A program made the position numbers and the translations under genes. Positions 19,656-27,740 of a stretch of 64,000 nt of DNA are shown in pieces (position 1 is the first letter of the stretch; each line of letters opens with the position of its first letter). The notes beneath the pieces were generated by a model, which saw nothing but the letters and a program-made list of their open reading frames with translations, was not told the origin of the DNA and searched no databases. This DNA comes from a virus. The stretch spans positions 1-64,000 of the IMG/VR virus record IMGVR_UViG_3300009182_003747; one strand, given 5' to 3'.

Positions 19656-19684
19656 ATTATAACATGCTCAGCAATATTTGTCAA
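19656..19684 (-). promoter_or_regulatory. Perfect consensus sigma70 promoter (TTGACA-N17-TATAAT)
   Basis: Minus strand -35 19679-19684, spacer of 17, and -10 19656-19661, ahead of ATG 19629. The -35 hexamer is followed by AAT and the -10 preceded by TGT, features repeated in the promoters at 27188-27216 and 59523-59551. Confidence 0.85.
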
Positions 19685-20082
19685 TAGGTAATCATGGTGA
19701 ACAACCCGTGATTACCCTCGTGTGATGGAGCTTTCCATCCCTCAGGCTTGATTAGATCTGGTAGGCCGAGAGGGTTAGGCCGCTCTGGCTTAACACCCGT
19801 CTTCTTATTCATGTTAGCTTCTAAGACCTCGTCCCAAGCTCTATGAGAGTCGACGCCAAAACCGTCGAGAGTTCCAATTGCAACGACGCACAGGTCGATC
19901 AGAGCGTCGACCACGTCCTCGGCTCCACTTGCTTTTCTGAGCTCATCGAGTTCTTCTTGCAAGAAGTTAATGCGAAACTCGAGAAACTTTGCAAGAGTCT
20001 CAGAGTCCATCTTATCAATAACAGGATGTACTCCATAGTGCTTATGCATCCTCCAAATATCTTTTACCCAGTCTTTAGACAT
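19681..20082 (-). CDS. MazG-like/phosphoribosyl-ATP pyrophosphatase-like NTP pyrophosphohydrolase
   Basis: 133 residues. The all-alpha NTP-PPase core is seen in FLEFRINFLQEELDELRKA (metal-binding E-E-x-x-E) and DVVDALIDLCVVAIGTL (D-x-x-D), followed by AWDEVLEANMNKK, the usual third helix. These enzymes hydrolyse NTPs or modified dNTPs to monophosphates. A phage that makes a modified nucleotide commonly carries one to remove the unmodified dNTP. The C-terminal proline-rich tail (ERPNPLGLPDLIKPEGW) is the usual end of the phage subgroup. Its start overlaps the previous gene by 8 bases. Confidence 0.75.
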   Translation of the reverse strand: MSKDWVKDIWRMHKHYGVHPVIDKMDSETLAKFLEFRINFLQEELDELRKASGAEDVVDALIDLCVVAIGTLDGFGVDSHRAWDEVLEANMNKKTGVKPERPNPLGLPDLIKPEGWKAPSHEGNHGLFTMITY

Positions 20083-20611
20083 TAATCCACTCCGGTGCTT
20101 CTCGTTTTTTCCAATTATGCATCTTGGCTTTACCTATCTTATAATAGTTTCTGTAATTTGTCAATGGGTCGCTGCTGATCTTGTACTCGTCTGCCATAGC
20201 CGATGGCATTGGAGTCCAGTCGTAAGACTGTAGGTTCTTAGGAGGTGACTGAAGATAGTAGCCCATGTCATAGCACTTGTGCTTCTTGCCATAGCGATAT
20301 GTATACTCCTCGCACAGCGCAAAGAAGTGCTCTACGAGCCAGTTGTAGTTCTCTATGGACTCACGACACCAAACTGCAGAGGGATGGTTCATGTGAGTGG
20401 CCGCGTACATGATCGTGTCGCGAGCATCTGGAAGAGTCCACCTCTTTACCTTGCGGCCTAGCTTAGACAAGCCGACTTGCATCTCGCCGTCGAGTACGCG
20501 ATGAGCAGTCGAGAGCAGTTGTGCTGACTCGAGGATCATCTTTACCACGTGTTTATCCACCATCCAGCGCGCTGCCTGCACCGGATCTTCATCAATATAA
20601 AAGATATTCAT
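20075..20611 (-). CDS. Conserved phage protein, pyrimidine-dimer-glycosylase-like annotation family
   Basis: 178 residues. The N-terminus MNIFYIDEDPVQAARWM is followed by DKHVVKMILESAQLLSTAHR and HMNHPSAVWCRESIENYNWL. This is a highly recognisable conserved tailed-phage protein that databases label either hypothetical or pyrimidine dimer DNA glycosylase. The His/Glu-rich helices could hold a metal or a DNA lesion. I recognise the family pattern but not a proven activity. It is flanked by the FkbM methyltransferase and the MazG-like gene with short overlaps, and an internal promoter lies in its 3' end. Confidence 0.65.
   Translation of the reverse strand: MNIFYIDEDPVQAARWMVDKHVVKMILESAQLLSTAHRVLDGEMQVGLSKLGRKVKRWTLPDARDTIMYAATHMNHPSAVWCRESIENYNWLVEHFFALCEEYTYRYGKKHKCYDMGYYLQSPPKNLQSYDWTPMPSAMADEYKISSDPLTNYRNYYKIGKAKMHNWKKREAPEWINV
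20136..20164 (-). promoter_or_regulatory. Gene-internal sigma70-type promoter (TTGACA-N17-TAAGAT)
   Basis: Minus strand -35 TTGACA 20159-20164 followed by AAT, spacer of 17, and -10 TAAGAT 20136-20141, near the 3' end of the gene at 20075 and ahead of the MazG-like gene. Confidence 0.5.
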
Positions 20612-21291
20612 TATTTACTCGCGTATATCATGCTTGCCCAGTTATTCTTAGGATCTTGCGCAGTGACCACCTTAAATTCCTTTGATAGGTAGTCGACAGT
20701 CCACTTGAACTTGTCTTTTGTCTTACCGTCGCGAAGAGCATTCTGGTGCCATTCCATTACCATGGCCTCGATCGGAGTCCAGTCGACTACGTCATTTTGG
20801 AAGATGTCCCACTCACCGCCCTCGATGTCGAGCTTGAGCTTGTTGGCGCCAGACTCAGCTAGCGCTCTAGAGAATCTAGTTGCCTTCGCAGTAGTAAAAT
20901 CTCGGCCTCTACTCGTAACCGTCGAGTGCATGCCCTTGTTCTTGAGCTTGTTGATGAAGAACTTGATCTCGCTATCGTCAGAACCGATAAGAGCCAGATT
21001 ATGGAGAGTAACATTCGAGCACCCGTTCCGTTCTAAGTTCTTACGGGCGATCTCGTAGTTGTCGGCATCGGGTTCGTATGATACCACTCGGCTCACGAGC
21101 TTTGAAACTCGCGTCGAGTAGGCAGCGATATTACAGCCGGCATCCATTACCACATCAGTTGGCTTATAGCTCATCACGTCATTGAAGTAAGTACTACGGT
21201 AGCACTCGTCTACCACGTATTTATCTAGAGTTTCAGGTCGAGTATAGAATGTCTCATTCTCATTCTTACGCGTGTAGTCCTCAAGCAACAT
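20611..21291 (-). CDS. FkbM-family SAM-dependent methyltransferase
   Basis: 226 residues. A Rossmann methyltransferase core: motif I VVMDAGCNIAAYS (about 47-59), acidic strand-2 end VVSYEPDADNYE, NVTLHNLALIGSDD (typical FkbM strand), then LKLDIEGGEWDIF, the family's D-I-E-G-x-E signature. FkbM enzymes O-methylate sugars or small molecules. Here it might methylate a DNA-linked or surface sugar. It overlaps peptide deformylase by 11 bases and the following gene by one. Confidence 0.8.
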   Translation of the reverse strand: MLLEDYTRKNENETFYTRPETLDKYVVDECYRSTYFNDVMSYKPTDVVMDAGCNIAAYSTRVSKLVSRVVSYEPDADNYEIARKNLERNGCSNVTLHNLALIGSDDSEIKFFINKLKNKGMHSTVTSRGRDFTTAKATRFSRALAESGANKLKLDIEGGEWDIFQNDVVDWTPIEAMVMEWHQNALRDGKTKDKFKWTVDYLSKEFKVVTAQDPKNNWASMIYASK

Positions 21292-21784
21292 TTTTAACTC
21301 CTTGGAATAGTGAATCGCGCTTCTTGAATGCTAGCTCGCGATGGTACTTGTTAGCTCGGTTATAGAACAAGATGCCGTCGAGATGGTCGATCTCATGCTG
21401 GAATACTCGAGCGGTCATGCCTGTAAACATCTCAGTTCGTGTGTCGCCATTTGGCATGGTGAATCGAACTCGAACGTGCTGAGACCGCTTTACCTTTACC
21501 ACGAGACCCGGATACGACATGCATCCCTCGTCGAGTAGTACTTTCTCGTCGCTGGCCATAACGATCTTTGGATTAAAGCACACGAAGTTCTCAGGCATGC
21601 TTCTCATGGCAAAGACGCGATATGGAACTCCAACCTGATTAGCCGACAAGCCAATTCCATTATTATCGCGCATGAACTTAACGAGATCTTTTGCGAACTC
21701 GATTGGATCAAACGGAGGACTTGCAAAGTCAAACTCCATGCACTCGCGTGTTAAGATAGGGTTACTTCCAGTCACTAGATCCAT
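21281..21784 (-). CDS. def: Peptide deformylase
   Basis: 167 residues. All three deformylase motifs are intact: GIGLSANQVG (43-52), EGCMS (86-90) with metal ligand Cys88, and QHEIDH (129-134) with the two histidine ligands and catalytic Glu. It removes the formyl group from new polypeptides. Phages with this gene often have late proteins that saturate the host enzyme. The ATG overlaps the gp46 stop by one base (TAATG), so it is coupled to gp46, and a perfect internal promoter in gp46 (21872-21900) can express it separately. Confidence 0.95.
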   Translation of the reverse strand: MDLVTGSNPILTRECMEFDFASPPFDPIEFAKDLVKFMRDNNGIGLSANQVGVPYRVFAMRSMPENFVCFNPKIVMASDEKVLLDEGCMSYPGLVVKVKRSQHVRVRFTMPNGDTRTEMFTGMTARVFQHEIDHLDGILFYNRANKYHRELAFKKRDSLFQGVKNVA

Positions 21785-23493
21785 TATGCTACCATCCTTG
21801 AAAAGTTCTTGTGCTTCTCGAACCGAATAACGTTGTCGAACTTATCCGCGATTTGATCCGTCTTATGGCTTATTATATACACATTTGAGTCATTTGTCAA
21901 CTGATTAATTATCTTCATGAACTCCTCAGTTCCATTGGCGTCAAGTGAGCTGTCGAACACCTCGTCCATGATGAGGATGTTGGTGTTGATAGAGTTGCGA
22001 AGCTTGGCAACTGCCCTCCACGTGAAGAGAACTGCAAGGTTGATCCTCATCTTCTCACCCTCCGAGAAAGAAGCGTAGGAGAACTCATCGCGGTATCTTG
22101 ACTTGATGGTCTCATTGAAGTTCTCGTCGAGGTTGAACTCAACGAAGAAGTCCATGGCCGCGAGGTACTTGTTGATGAGCTTGTTGATGATTGGGATGTA
22201 CTGCTTGATCATGCGCGACTTGATACCGCCGTCTTTCAAGAGCATTCCCGCTGCAGACAGAAGAAGCTGCTCCTCACCTAGGTCTACTATCTTGTTCTTA
22301 GTGTCTTCTAGCTCTCTAAGAAGATCATCGATCTTGGTGGTGTCCTGCTGCTCTTGGTCTTGCTTGATGTTGTCGATCTCATCTTTGAGCTGGTCTTTAT
22401 AAGACTGAAGCGAGTCGATCTTGGTGATGACCCTGTGGCGATCCATCTTCTTGGTGTTGATGTCGTTGTGTATATTTAAGATCTCATCGAGCTTCTGACT
22501 CGCGGCCTCGTACTCGGCGGTGAGCTGGTCGAGTCCTTGGTCTACCGCAGTGATATCGTCGGTCTTCTTCTGAATTGACTCAGCCCTGAATCCCTCGTCA
22601 ATCTGCTGCTGACATGTCGGGCAGTTCTCGTGGTTGTTTAGGAACTCGATGTCACCGCGATAGGTGGCGATCTTTGCCTCGAGCTGGTGCTTCAGTGTAG
22701 ACAGCTTGTTCTTACGACGAGTTATAGTGTCCTCATCGGTAAGCTTAGAATTTAACTCCGAGATGTCTCTGTCGAGAGAGAACTTGGTCTCTATGTTTCT
22801 ACTGATCTCATCTGTGGTAGACTTGATGCGATCTTTCTTCTCTGCGATGATCTTTGCGTTGTTCTTGTCGTTCTCAGCGATATGCTCGCGCACGAGCTTG
22901 ATCTTCTCTTCTACGAGATCTTTATCCTTGTCGGCCTTCCATATGTTGTTTGAGTTGTCCGACACTTTCTGCTTGAGCAGCGTGTTCATCGTAGTGAAGA
23001 TCTGAAGGTCGAGTAGGTCCTCGATGATGTCCCTGCGCTGGCCGGCGGGAAGCTGCATGAACGGCACGAATGAAGCCGATCCTAAGACTACCACCTGACA
23101 GAACGACTTGTGGTTTATCTTTAAGATCTGCTTCTCTAGGATCTCCTGGTAGTCGCGTACATCCGACGACTGGTTCAAGAGAGCTCCGTTCATGTAAACC
23201 TCGAAGAAGTTCGGCCGAACTCCGCGAGAGATCTTGTACATGTTCTGACCGATGCTGAACTCGAGCTCGACCACCAGATCTTTCTTGGTGATTGAGTTGA
23301 GAAGCTGAGGTTTATTTATCTTTCGGAACGGCTTGTTGAATAAGCCGTATGATAGGGCATCAAGAATAGTAGACTTGCCTGCACCATTCTCACCTATGAT
23401 GAGAGTGTTGTTGGACTTGTCCAGTGGTATCTCTGTGAATAGATTGCCCGTAGATAGAAAGTTCTTATAACGGATCTTGTGGAATACTATCAT
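21784..23493 (-). CDS. gp46: Recombination endonuclease subunit gp46 (Rad50/SbcC-like)
   Basis: 569 residues (T4: 560). Walker A GENGAGKS at 34-41, long coiled-coil arms around a zinc hook ENCPTCQQQ near the middle, the ABC signature FSEGEKMRINLA, Walker B ILIMDEVFD and the distal H-loop. With gp47 it forms the Mre11/Rad50-type nuclease that resects ends for recombination-dependent replication. The start overlaps the gp47 end by four bases (ATGA), as in T4-like phages. Confidence 0.95.
   Translation of the reverse strand: MIVFHKIRYKNFLSTGNLFTEIPLDKSNNTLIIGENGAGKSTILDALSYGLFNKPFRKINKPQLLNSITKKDLVVELEFSIGQNMYKISRGVRPNFFEVYMNGALLNQSSDVRDYQEILEKQILKINHKSFCQVVVLGSASFVPFMQLPAGQRRDIIEDLLDLQIFTTMNTLLKQKVSDNSNNIWKADKDKDLVEEKIKLVREHIAENDKNNAKIIAEKKDRIKSTTDEISRNIETKFSLDRDISELNSKLTDEDTITRRKNKLSTLKHQLEAKIATYRGDIEFLNNHENCPTCQQQIDEGFRAESIQKKTDDITAVDQGLDQLTAEYEAASQKLDEILNIHNDINTKKMDRHRVITKIDSLQSYKDQLKDEIDNIKQDQEQQDTTKIDDLLRELEDTKNKIVDLGEEQLLLSAAGMLLKDGGIKSRMIKQYIPIINKLINKYLAAMDFFVEFNLDENFNETIKSRYRDEFSYASFSEGEKMRINLAVLFTWRAVAKLRNSINTNILIMDEVFDSSLDANGTEEFMKIINQLTNDSNVYIISHKTDQIADKFDNVIRFEKHKNFSRMVA
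21872..21900 (-). promoter_or_regulatory. Perfect gene-internal promoter (TTGACA-N17-TATAAT)
   Basis: Minus strand -35 21895-21900, spacer of 17, and -10 21872-21877, within codons of the last 40 residues of gp46 and 88 bases ahead of the deformylase ATG. The full consensus match inside a coding region is notable. Confidence 0.75.
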
Positions 23494-24545
23494 TCTACGC
23501 TCAGTGCCTCGTTGTATAGATTGCTTATGACTCTCTCGAGCTTGTCTTTATCAAGGTGCTTGGTGTTGATCTGGTCGATATACTTCTTGAAGATGGTCAT
23601 GGTATCCTCAGCTTCCTGAACGATATCGCCGTCGTCTTCCATGTTGAGGTTCAGGTGATCCTCGACGATCTGCACTTGACTTGGGTTTGCCTTCTCAAGG
23701 TTGTCGATGAACATGTCGAACCAGTACGGGTTGGTCTTGTTCTGCACGATGACCTTTACGATCTTATCCTTGTATTGAGCGTAGTCGTACTCTGCTATAA
23801 AGTCGATGCCGACGTTCGAGTCGTTGTACCATATCTTCTTAAAGATCTTATATGGATTGCGAACAAAACCTAGCGCTCGAGTCTCTGTATCAAAGACGTG
23901 AAAACCTCTGTCGTCGTCGTAGTCGCTCCAAGTAAACTCAGAGTGGCTGCCAAGATAGTGGATATTCCCAGTGCTAGACTTATGATGATAATGACCACTG
24001 AGTACTGTATCAAACTTATCAAAGAGACCAACATCGTCTCCATGTGTACTAATGCTTCCCTTAAACATCTCAAAGCCCTGGAGCTCCAGGTGTCCCATTG
24101 CAATCTGCGCATCTGTCTTTCTCAGTAGATCTAGTGTCTGCTCGCGATTATCCTGACATATCCAGGGGATAAAAAGCACCTTGGTATCATCGAAGGTGAT
24201 CTCGGTTGCCGTCTCATATCTCTGGATACCATTGTAGAGCTCTGAGATCGCGTTCACGTCGTTCGTGTTCTTGTAGTACACGTCGTGGTTACCGAGTATC
24301 TGGTGGTAGTCGATGTTCCGCTTAGCGAGAGGCTCCATGAAGTCCTCGCGAAGTCTCTTGGCGGTGTTGAAGTTTATGTACTTGCGGCGATCTACCAGAT
24401 CACCCAGGTGAACCACGGTAGTGATACCCTCGGCGTCCAGCAGTGGAAAGAACACGTCGTCGAGAAACTTCTTGGTGTAGTCGTAGAACAACGCGTTGTC
24501 ATTGCGCACTCCCCAGTGCGTGTCAGTTATAATTGCTATCTTCAC
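23490..24545 (-). CDS. gp47: Recombination endonuclease subunit gp47 (Mre11/SbcD-like)
   Basis: 351 residues (T4: 339) from GTG 24545. That start is fixed by its GTGA overlap with the stop of the small upstream gene. Metallophosphatase motifs: D8-x-H10 (TDTHWG), HLGDLVDRR, LGNHDVYY, MGHLEL and GHYHHKS. It is the nuclease partner of gp46, acting with UvsY/UvsW in recombination and repair. The C-terminal 80 residues are acidic and helical. Confidence 0.95.
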   Translation of the reverse strand: MKIAIITDTHWGVRNDNALFYDYTKKFLDDVFFPLLDAEGITTVVHLGDLVDRRKYINFNTAKRLREDFMEPLAKRNIDYHQILGNHDVYYKNTNDVNAISELYNGIQRYETATEITFDDTKVLFIPWICQDNREQTLDLLRKTDAQIAMGHLELQGFEMFKGSISTHGDDVGLFDKFDTVLSGHYHHKSSTGNIHYLGSHSEFTWSDYDDDRGFHVFDTETRALGFVRNPYKIFKKIWYNDSNVGIDFIAEYDYAQYKDKIVKVIVQNKTNPYWFDMFIDNLEKANPSQVQIVEDHLNLNMEDDGDIVQEAEDTMTIFKKYIDQINTKHLDKDKLERVISNLYNEALSVE

Positions 24546-24715
24546 TTGCGGCTTGCCTTTGGCTTCTCTACCTGTAGATTATAATCGCAGAAGTCCCTGA
24601 TGGCTTCTAGACGGCCGCGATACGTATCTCTCATGTTCTCTACTCTTGAGTTCTTTAGATTCTCAGCGATATCAACTATCACTTGTGGAATCAAGTGCAT
24701 CTTCTTGGACAGCAT
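24542..24715 (-). CDS. Small protein between gp55 and gp47 (57 aa)
   Basis: 57 residues from ATG 24715, overlapping the end of gp55 by 44 bases in another frame and ending in TGA that overlaps the GTG of gp47 (GTGA). The sequence has a short hydrophobic start (MHLIPQVIVDIAENL), a basic helix (NMRDTYRGRLEAIRDF) and a basic tail KPKASRK. The overlap at both ends and its place inside a tightly coupled operon argue that it is translated. No family is recognised. Confidence 0.6.
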   Translation of the reverse strand: MLSKKMHLIPQVIVDIAENLKNSRVENMRDTYRGRLEAIRDFCDYNLQVEKPKASRK

Positions 24716-25271
24716 CTTCAGTCACCTCTGCAAATTTCTCAATACCCATCTTAACACGCTTTGTATTTTTTGTCAACTTCTCTTCGAAGTTCCTGATGAT
24801 GTCGTCCGAGTACGGGTTGTGCTTGACCATAGGGCTATTACCCTCGCCACCCTCCCAGAGCTCATCCATAATTCCTGAGTTCTCAAAGTTCTTATGCTTT
24901 ATATAAGCCTGCTTCTTCTCCTTCGTTATTCGACGGATGAATGCATTCCAAGCGATCTGCGTGAAGTAGGCAAATGGATTCTGAGTTCTCGAGGGATCAA
25001 AGTTATCCACAGAAGCAAGGCAGTTCTCAATGCCGTCGGCCACCATCTCGTCTCTATACGAGTAGCTCATGAAGTTAGGTTTTGTCGAGAGCTTATTGCA
25101 GATCATCATGAGGCACTCGCCGACGTACCGAGGTACTCTAGGCTTTGGCTTACCGTCTAGAACTGCCTGGTCTACATCGGCCTTGTACTTGACCATCGCC
25201 TCGTAGAAGTCCTTGTTGTTGACGTAGTGTCTCTTGGACCGCGGCTTGATAACTCTAGGTCTTGCTGTCAT
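24672..25271 (-). CDS. gp55: Late sigma factor gp55
   Basis: 199 residues (T4: 185). Recognisable sigma-region-2-like segment: YVGECLMMICNKLSTKPNFMSYSYRDEMVADGIEN, then NPFAYFTQIAWNAFIRRITKEKK, the helix that reads the TATAAATA element. A basic N-terminus and an acidic C-terminal tail are present. It directs host RNA polymerase to late promoters, which are abundant downstream in this window (28-62 kb). It overlaps UvsW by 17 bases. Confidence 0.93.
   Translation of the reverse strand: MTARPRVIKPRSKRHYVNNKDFYEAMVKYKADVDQAVLDGKPKPRVPRYVGECLMMICNKLSTKPNFMSYSYRDEMVADGIENCLASVDNFDPSRTQNPFAYFTQIAWNAFIRRITKEKKQAYIKHKNFENSGIMDELWEGGEGNSPMVKHNPYSDDIIRNFEEKLTKNTKRVKMGIEKFAEVTEDAVQEDALDSTSDS
24748..24776 (-). 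promoter_or_regulatory. Possible internal promoter in gp55 (TTGACA-N17-TAAGAT)
   Basis: Minus strand -35 24771-24776 and -10 TAAGAT 24748-24753 within the last 35 codons of gp55, upstream of the 57-aa gene and gp47. The -10 matches only four of six positions, so support is moderate. Confidence 0.4.
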
Positions 25272-26718
25272 TTTTTAATCCCACATTATAGATCTTATAT
25301 TCAAATTTCTCTTCGTTATATATCTTAATTCTCTCCACAAAGTGGAGTAGAGTAAAGTTCTTTCTGCTCTTCCACACCATGTCGTCTGCTATATCGTACA
25401 GAGTAGCTGTAGTCTTTGTATCTGACTTTCTCAATCCGCGACCAATCGACTGTAGGTTTCTCACCCTAGATTTCGAAGGACTAGCGAATATAACGTTATG
25501 CAGATTACGAATATTAATTCCGGTAGAATAAGTCCCGTAGCTAGCGACGATAACACAGGATGGAGAAGACTCCACGAGCTTGCGTATTTCTTCACGATCT
25601 GAACCATCAATACCCCCATGAACAAAATAGACCGGCTTGTCGGTCTCATTCTTAATTAGATTATATAATACTTTTCCGTGTTTGTCAACCATCTGGAACA
25701 AAAGAAGTGTATTACCCTCCAGTGATAGAGCCAAGTTCTTGATGAAGTTGTTTCTGGCTTGGCTCTGTATTAGATAGTCGATCTCGGTCTTGTAGTCGGT
25801 CTTGGCTATAAGCTGTCTTACGTTATCTGGATACTTAAGAAGTATACACTTGATCGACAGGTCTGATATGTGCTTCTTCTCTATGAGCTCAGTAGTGGTG
25901 ATTACTTTTCTCACCGCCCCGAATAGACCCTCGAGAACCAGCTTGTGTGTCTGAGTGCCGTCGAGCGTTCCAGTGAACCCGAACCTGTAAGCGCACTTGC
26001 CGAGCTTCTCCATTATGGACTGCAGGGACTTCGCCTTGAACAGGTGGGCCTCGTCTCCTATGACAACATCAAACGATTCGTAATACGATTTAGGAAGCTT
26101 GTAAATCGACTGCCATGTTGAGATTGTAATTGGTTTACTCGTGGTCTTAGCTTCTCCCGCAAAGACGCGGTGTACATACCTGTCACTATCAAGCCCGTAG
26201 TCAGCAAAGTCAGTAGCAAGCTGAGAGACGAGAGAAGTAGTAGGTACGATGATGAGAGTACGCGCATTATAGTACCTCGTCAGTAGGTAGATGATGAATG
26301 ATTTTCCGGATGCCGTAGGCGAGAGGAGAACACCCCTCTTGTTTCTGACGGCGTGAGTGAATGCCTCGACCTGATAGTCCCTAGGCTCCATCTTGGGATT
26401 GAGCTTCTTGATGAACTCTCTGGCCTCGAGAAGTGAGAACTCCTCTGGGTCGTAGCGATCAGTCACCGTCTCGAACTCGTATCCCCTGTCCTTACAGAAC
26501 TTCTCTACGTAGTTGATGAGGCCGGCGTAGAGCAGGCACGACATGACGTTGAACAGGCGTATCTTGCCGTCCCACATCTTATTGCGATAGGCCGGCATGA
26601 ACTTAGCGCCGGGTACGTCGAAGGTGAAGTAGTCGTTTATCTCAAACGCAACACCAGGATCACACTGGATCTTCATGTGCGTCTCGTCGTGGTACTCTAT
26701 CTTCACCGTGTCAGTCAT
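25255..26718 (-). CDS. uvsW: UvsW RNA-DNA/DNA helicase
   Basis: 487 residues (T4: 503). An N-terminal DNA-binding region (1-100) is followed by a superfamily 2 helicase: RDYQ Q-motif-like 113-116, Walker A SPTASGKS 133-140, DEAH in VIGDEAHLF, SAT-like FTGT and C-terminal motif VI SIGRGLRKSD. UvsW unwinds R-loops and Holliday structures, switching T4 from origin-dependent to recombination-dependent replication. The start touches the UvsY stop. An internal perfect promoter lies in the middle (25660-25688). Confidence 0.93.
   Translation of the reverse strand: MTDTVKIEYHDETHMKIQCDPGVAFEINDYFTFDVPGAKFMPAYRNKMWDGKIRLFNVMSCLLYAGLINYVEKFCKDRGYEFETVTDRYDPEEFSLLEAREFIKKLNPKMEPRDYQVEAFTHAVRNKRGVLLSPTASGKSFIIYLLTRYYNARTLIIVPTTSLVSQLATDFADYGLDSDRYVHRVFAGEAKTTSKPITISTWQSIYKLPKSYYESFDVVIGDEAHLFKAKSLQSIMEKLGKCAYRFGFTGTLDGTQTHKLVLEGLFGAVRKVITTTELIEKKHISDLSIKCILLKYPDNVRQLIAKTDYKTEIDYLIQSQARNNFIKNLALSLEGNTLLLFQMVDKHGKVLYNLIKNETDKPVYFVHGGIDGSDREEIRKLVESSPSCVIVASYGTYSTGINIRNLHNVIFASPSKSRVRNLQSIGRGLRKSDTKTTATLYDIADDMVWKSRKNFTLLHFVERIKIYNEEKFEYKIYNVGLKNDSKT
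25660..25688 (-). promoter_or_regulatory. Perfect gene-internal promoter (TTGACA-N17-TATAAT)
   Basis: Minus strand -35 25683-25688, spacer of 17, and -10 25660-25665, within uvsW codons (VDKHGKVLYNLIK region). It is about 390 bases upstream of the gp55 start, so it could supply gp55 early. Confidence 0.7.
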
Positions 26719-27149
26719 CAGGCCCCATGAGTAAATCTATGCCAATCAATTGCATTCTTAATAGAATACCCTCTATTTACAAGCGACTTAATAGCGGCCT
26801 CAAGATACTCAACTTTCTCCTGCTGATACCCGATCTTCAGGCTGGTGTCGATTATATCACCATCAGACTCCATGTACATGGGGATATCCGACTTGAGTAT
26901 GAGACCGCGGGATGGAAGCTTCCATTCTCTAGGCGTGTCCTCATTGGGACCCTGAGTGTAGAACTCGTACTTCTCGAACTTAAGCGTCTTGAAGTCTGCT
27001 TCCATCTTCCTCAGTCGTAGTCTCTCTGTAGAGAACAGCTTGTAGTACTTGCTGTGGAGCTGTGGGATCTTTAAGCTCTCCTCACCCAGCTCTGTTCTAT
27101 CGATATCGCAGTCCTTAGACCACATCTCCATGATATCTTCAAGTGTCAT
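26718..27149 (-). CDS. uvsY: UvsY recombination mediator
   Basis: 143 residues from ATG 27149 (MTLEDIMEMW). GGAG stands 6 bases before this ATG, while two in-frame ATGs upstream (27161, 27152) are too close to or before it. T4 UvsY (137 aa) also begins M-x-LEDL. It is a helical charged protein with YYKLFSTERLRLRKMEADFKTLK in the family's central basic region. UvsY loads UvsX recombinase on gp32-coated DNA. The gene is driven by the perfect promoter 27188-27216 and followed immediately by uvsW. Confidence 0.9.
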   Translation of the reverse strand: MTLEDIMEMWSKDCDIDRTELGEESLKIPQLHSKYYKLFSTERLRLRKMEADFKTLKFEKYEFYTQGPNEDTPREWKLPSRGLILKSDIPMYMESDGDIIDTSLKIGYQQEKVEYLEAAIKSLVNRGYSIKNAIDWHRFTHGA

Positions 27150-27187
27150 CATATACTCCATAGTATAATTACTTTGTCAATATAGCT

Positions 27188-27216
27188 ATTATAACAAGTA
27201 TCTCAGTATTTGTCAA
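27188..27216 (-). promoter_or_regulatory. Perfect consensus sigma70 promoter for uvsY (TTGACA-N17-TATAAT)
   Basis: Minus strand -35 27211-27216, spacer of 17, and -10 27188-27193. The gp3-like stop codon TGA (27213-27215) is embedded in the -35 box. It has the same TTGACAAAT and TTGTTATAAT shape as the plus-strand site at 59523. Confidence 0.88.
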
Positions 27217-27737
27217 CCTGCTTTATCAATACTATACGAAAGATATCTAAACTCCGAGGATACCTCTAGGAAGTTTACATCACTGGAAGTAGTATTAAAA
27301 GTAAGATCACCGAGACTTACTGGGTACGCATCGTGAAAAGTAACGCTGTAGTTTGGATTCTTTGCGGAAGTTAGTATCATGAGATACATGTCTGATACTA
27401 TTCCGTTGCCCGTGTACGACGGATGAGAAGCCAGATTGGCATACTGCTGGAAGTTCTCTGGCTTGCTGAGCCCGACTATCCAGTCTCTTATCTCCATGTA
27501 GTTCGTGAGATCTTCGTCTACCTTGAAGGTTATATTGAGACTGCCGTAGTTCAGGTGGTCGCCTGCGTATGGTATCTTAACGAATGGAGTCGGTATGTCT
27601 ATCGACTGAACGGATATCGACGGCAGGTTTATTCTCTGTATGAAGAAGTTAACGTGCGGTGCTCTCTTGAGCCTAAACGTAAAGTTAAGCGGCGATAGAA
27701 AGTTCTTGTTACTAGGGGTATTATCTAAAGCTGACAT
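27213..27737 (-). CDS. gp3: Tail-tube-fold protein, probable tail terminator gp3
   Basis: 174 residues, close to T4 gp3 (176). The N-terminus NFLSPLNFTFRLKRAPHVNFFIQ and strands SVQSIDIPTPF and GSLNITFKVDEDLTNYMEIRDWI parallel the tube protein gp19 of this phage (SIGSISIPYF, DWSITVINDEDF), so it has the tail-tube fold. In marine T4-like phages gene 3 lies directly downstream of gene 23, as here apart from one inserted gene. gp3 caps the tail tube at the head-proximal end. A second tube-initiator-type protein cannot be excluded. Confidence 0.7.
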   Translation of the reverse strand: MSALDNTPSNKNFLSPLNFTFRLKRAPHVNFFIQRINLPSISVQSIDIPTPFVKIPYAGDHLNYGSLNITFKVDEDLTNYMEIRDWIVGLSKPENFQQYANLASHPSYTGNGIVSDMYLMILTSAKNPNYSVTFHDAYPVSLGDLTFNTTSSDVNFLEVSSEFRYLSYSIDKAG

Positions 27738-27740
27738 CTA

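Noticed and set aside
27166-27174. Second TTGACA next to the uvsY start
   Set aside because: A TTGACA match occurs on the minus strand here, but no -10 box lies at 16-18 bases. The perfect promoter 27188-27216 just upstream explains expression.
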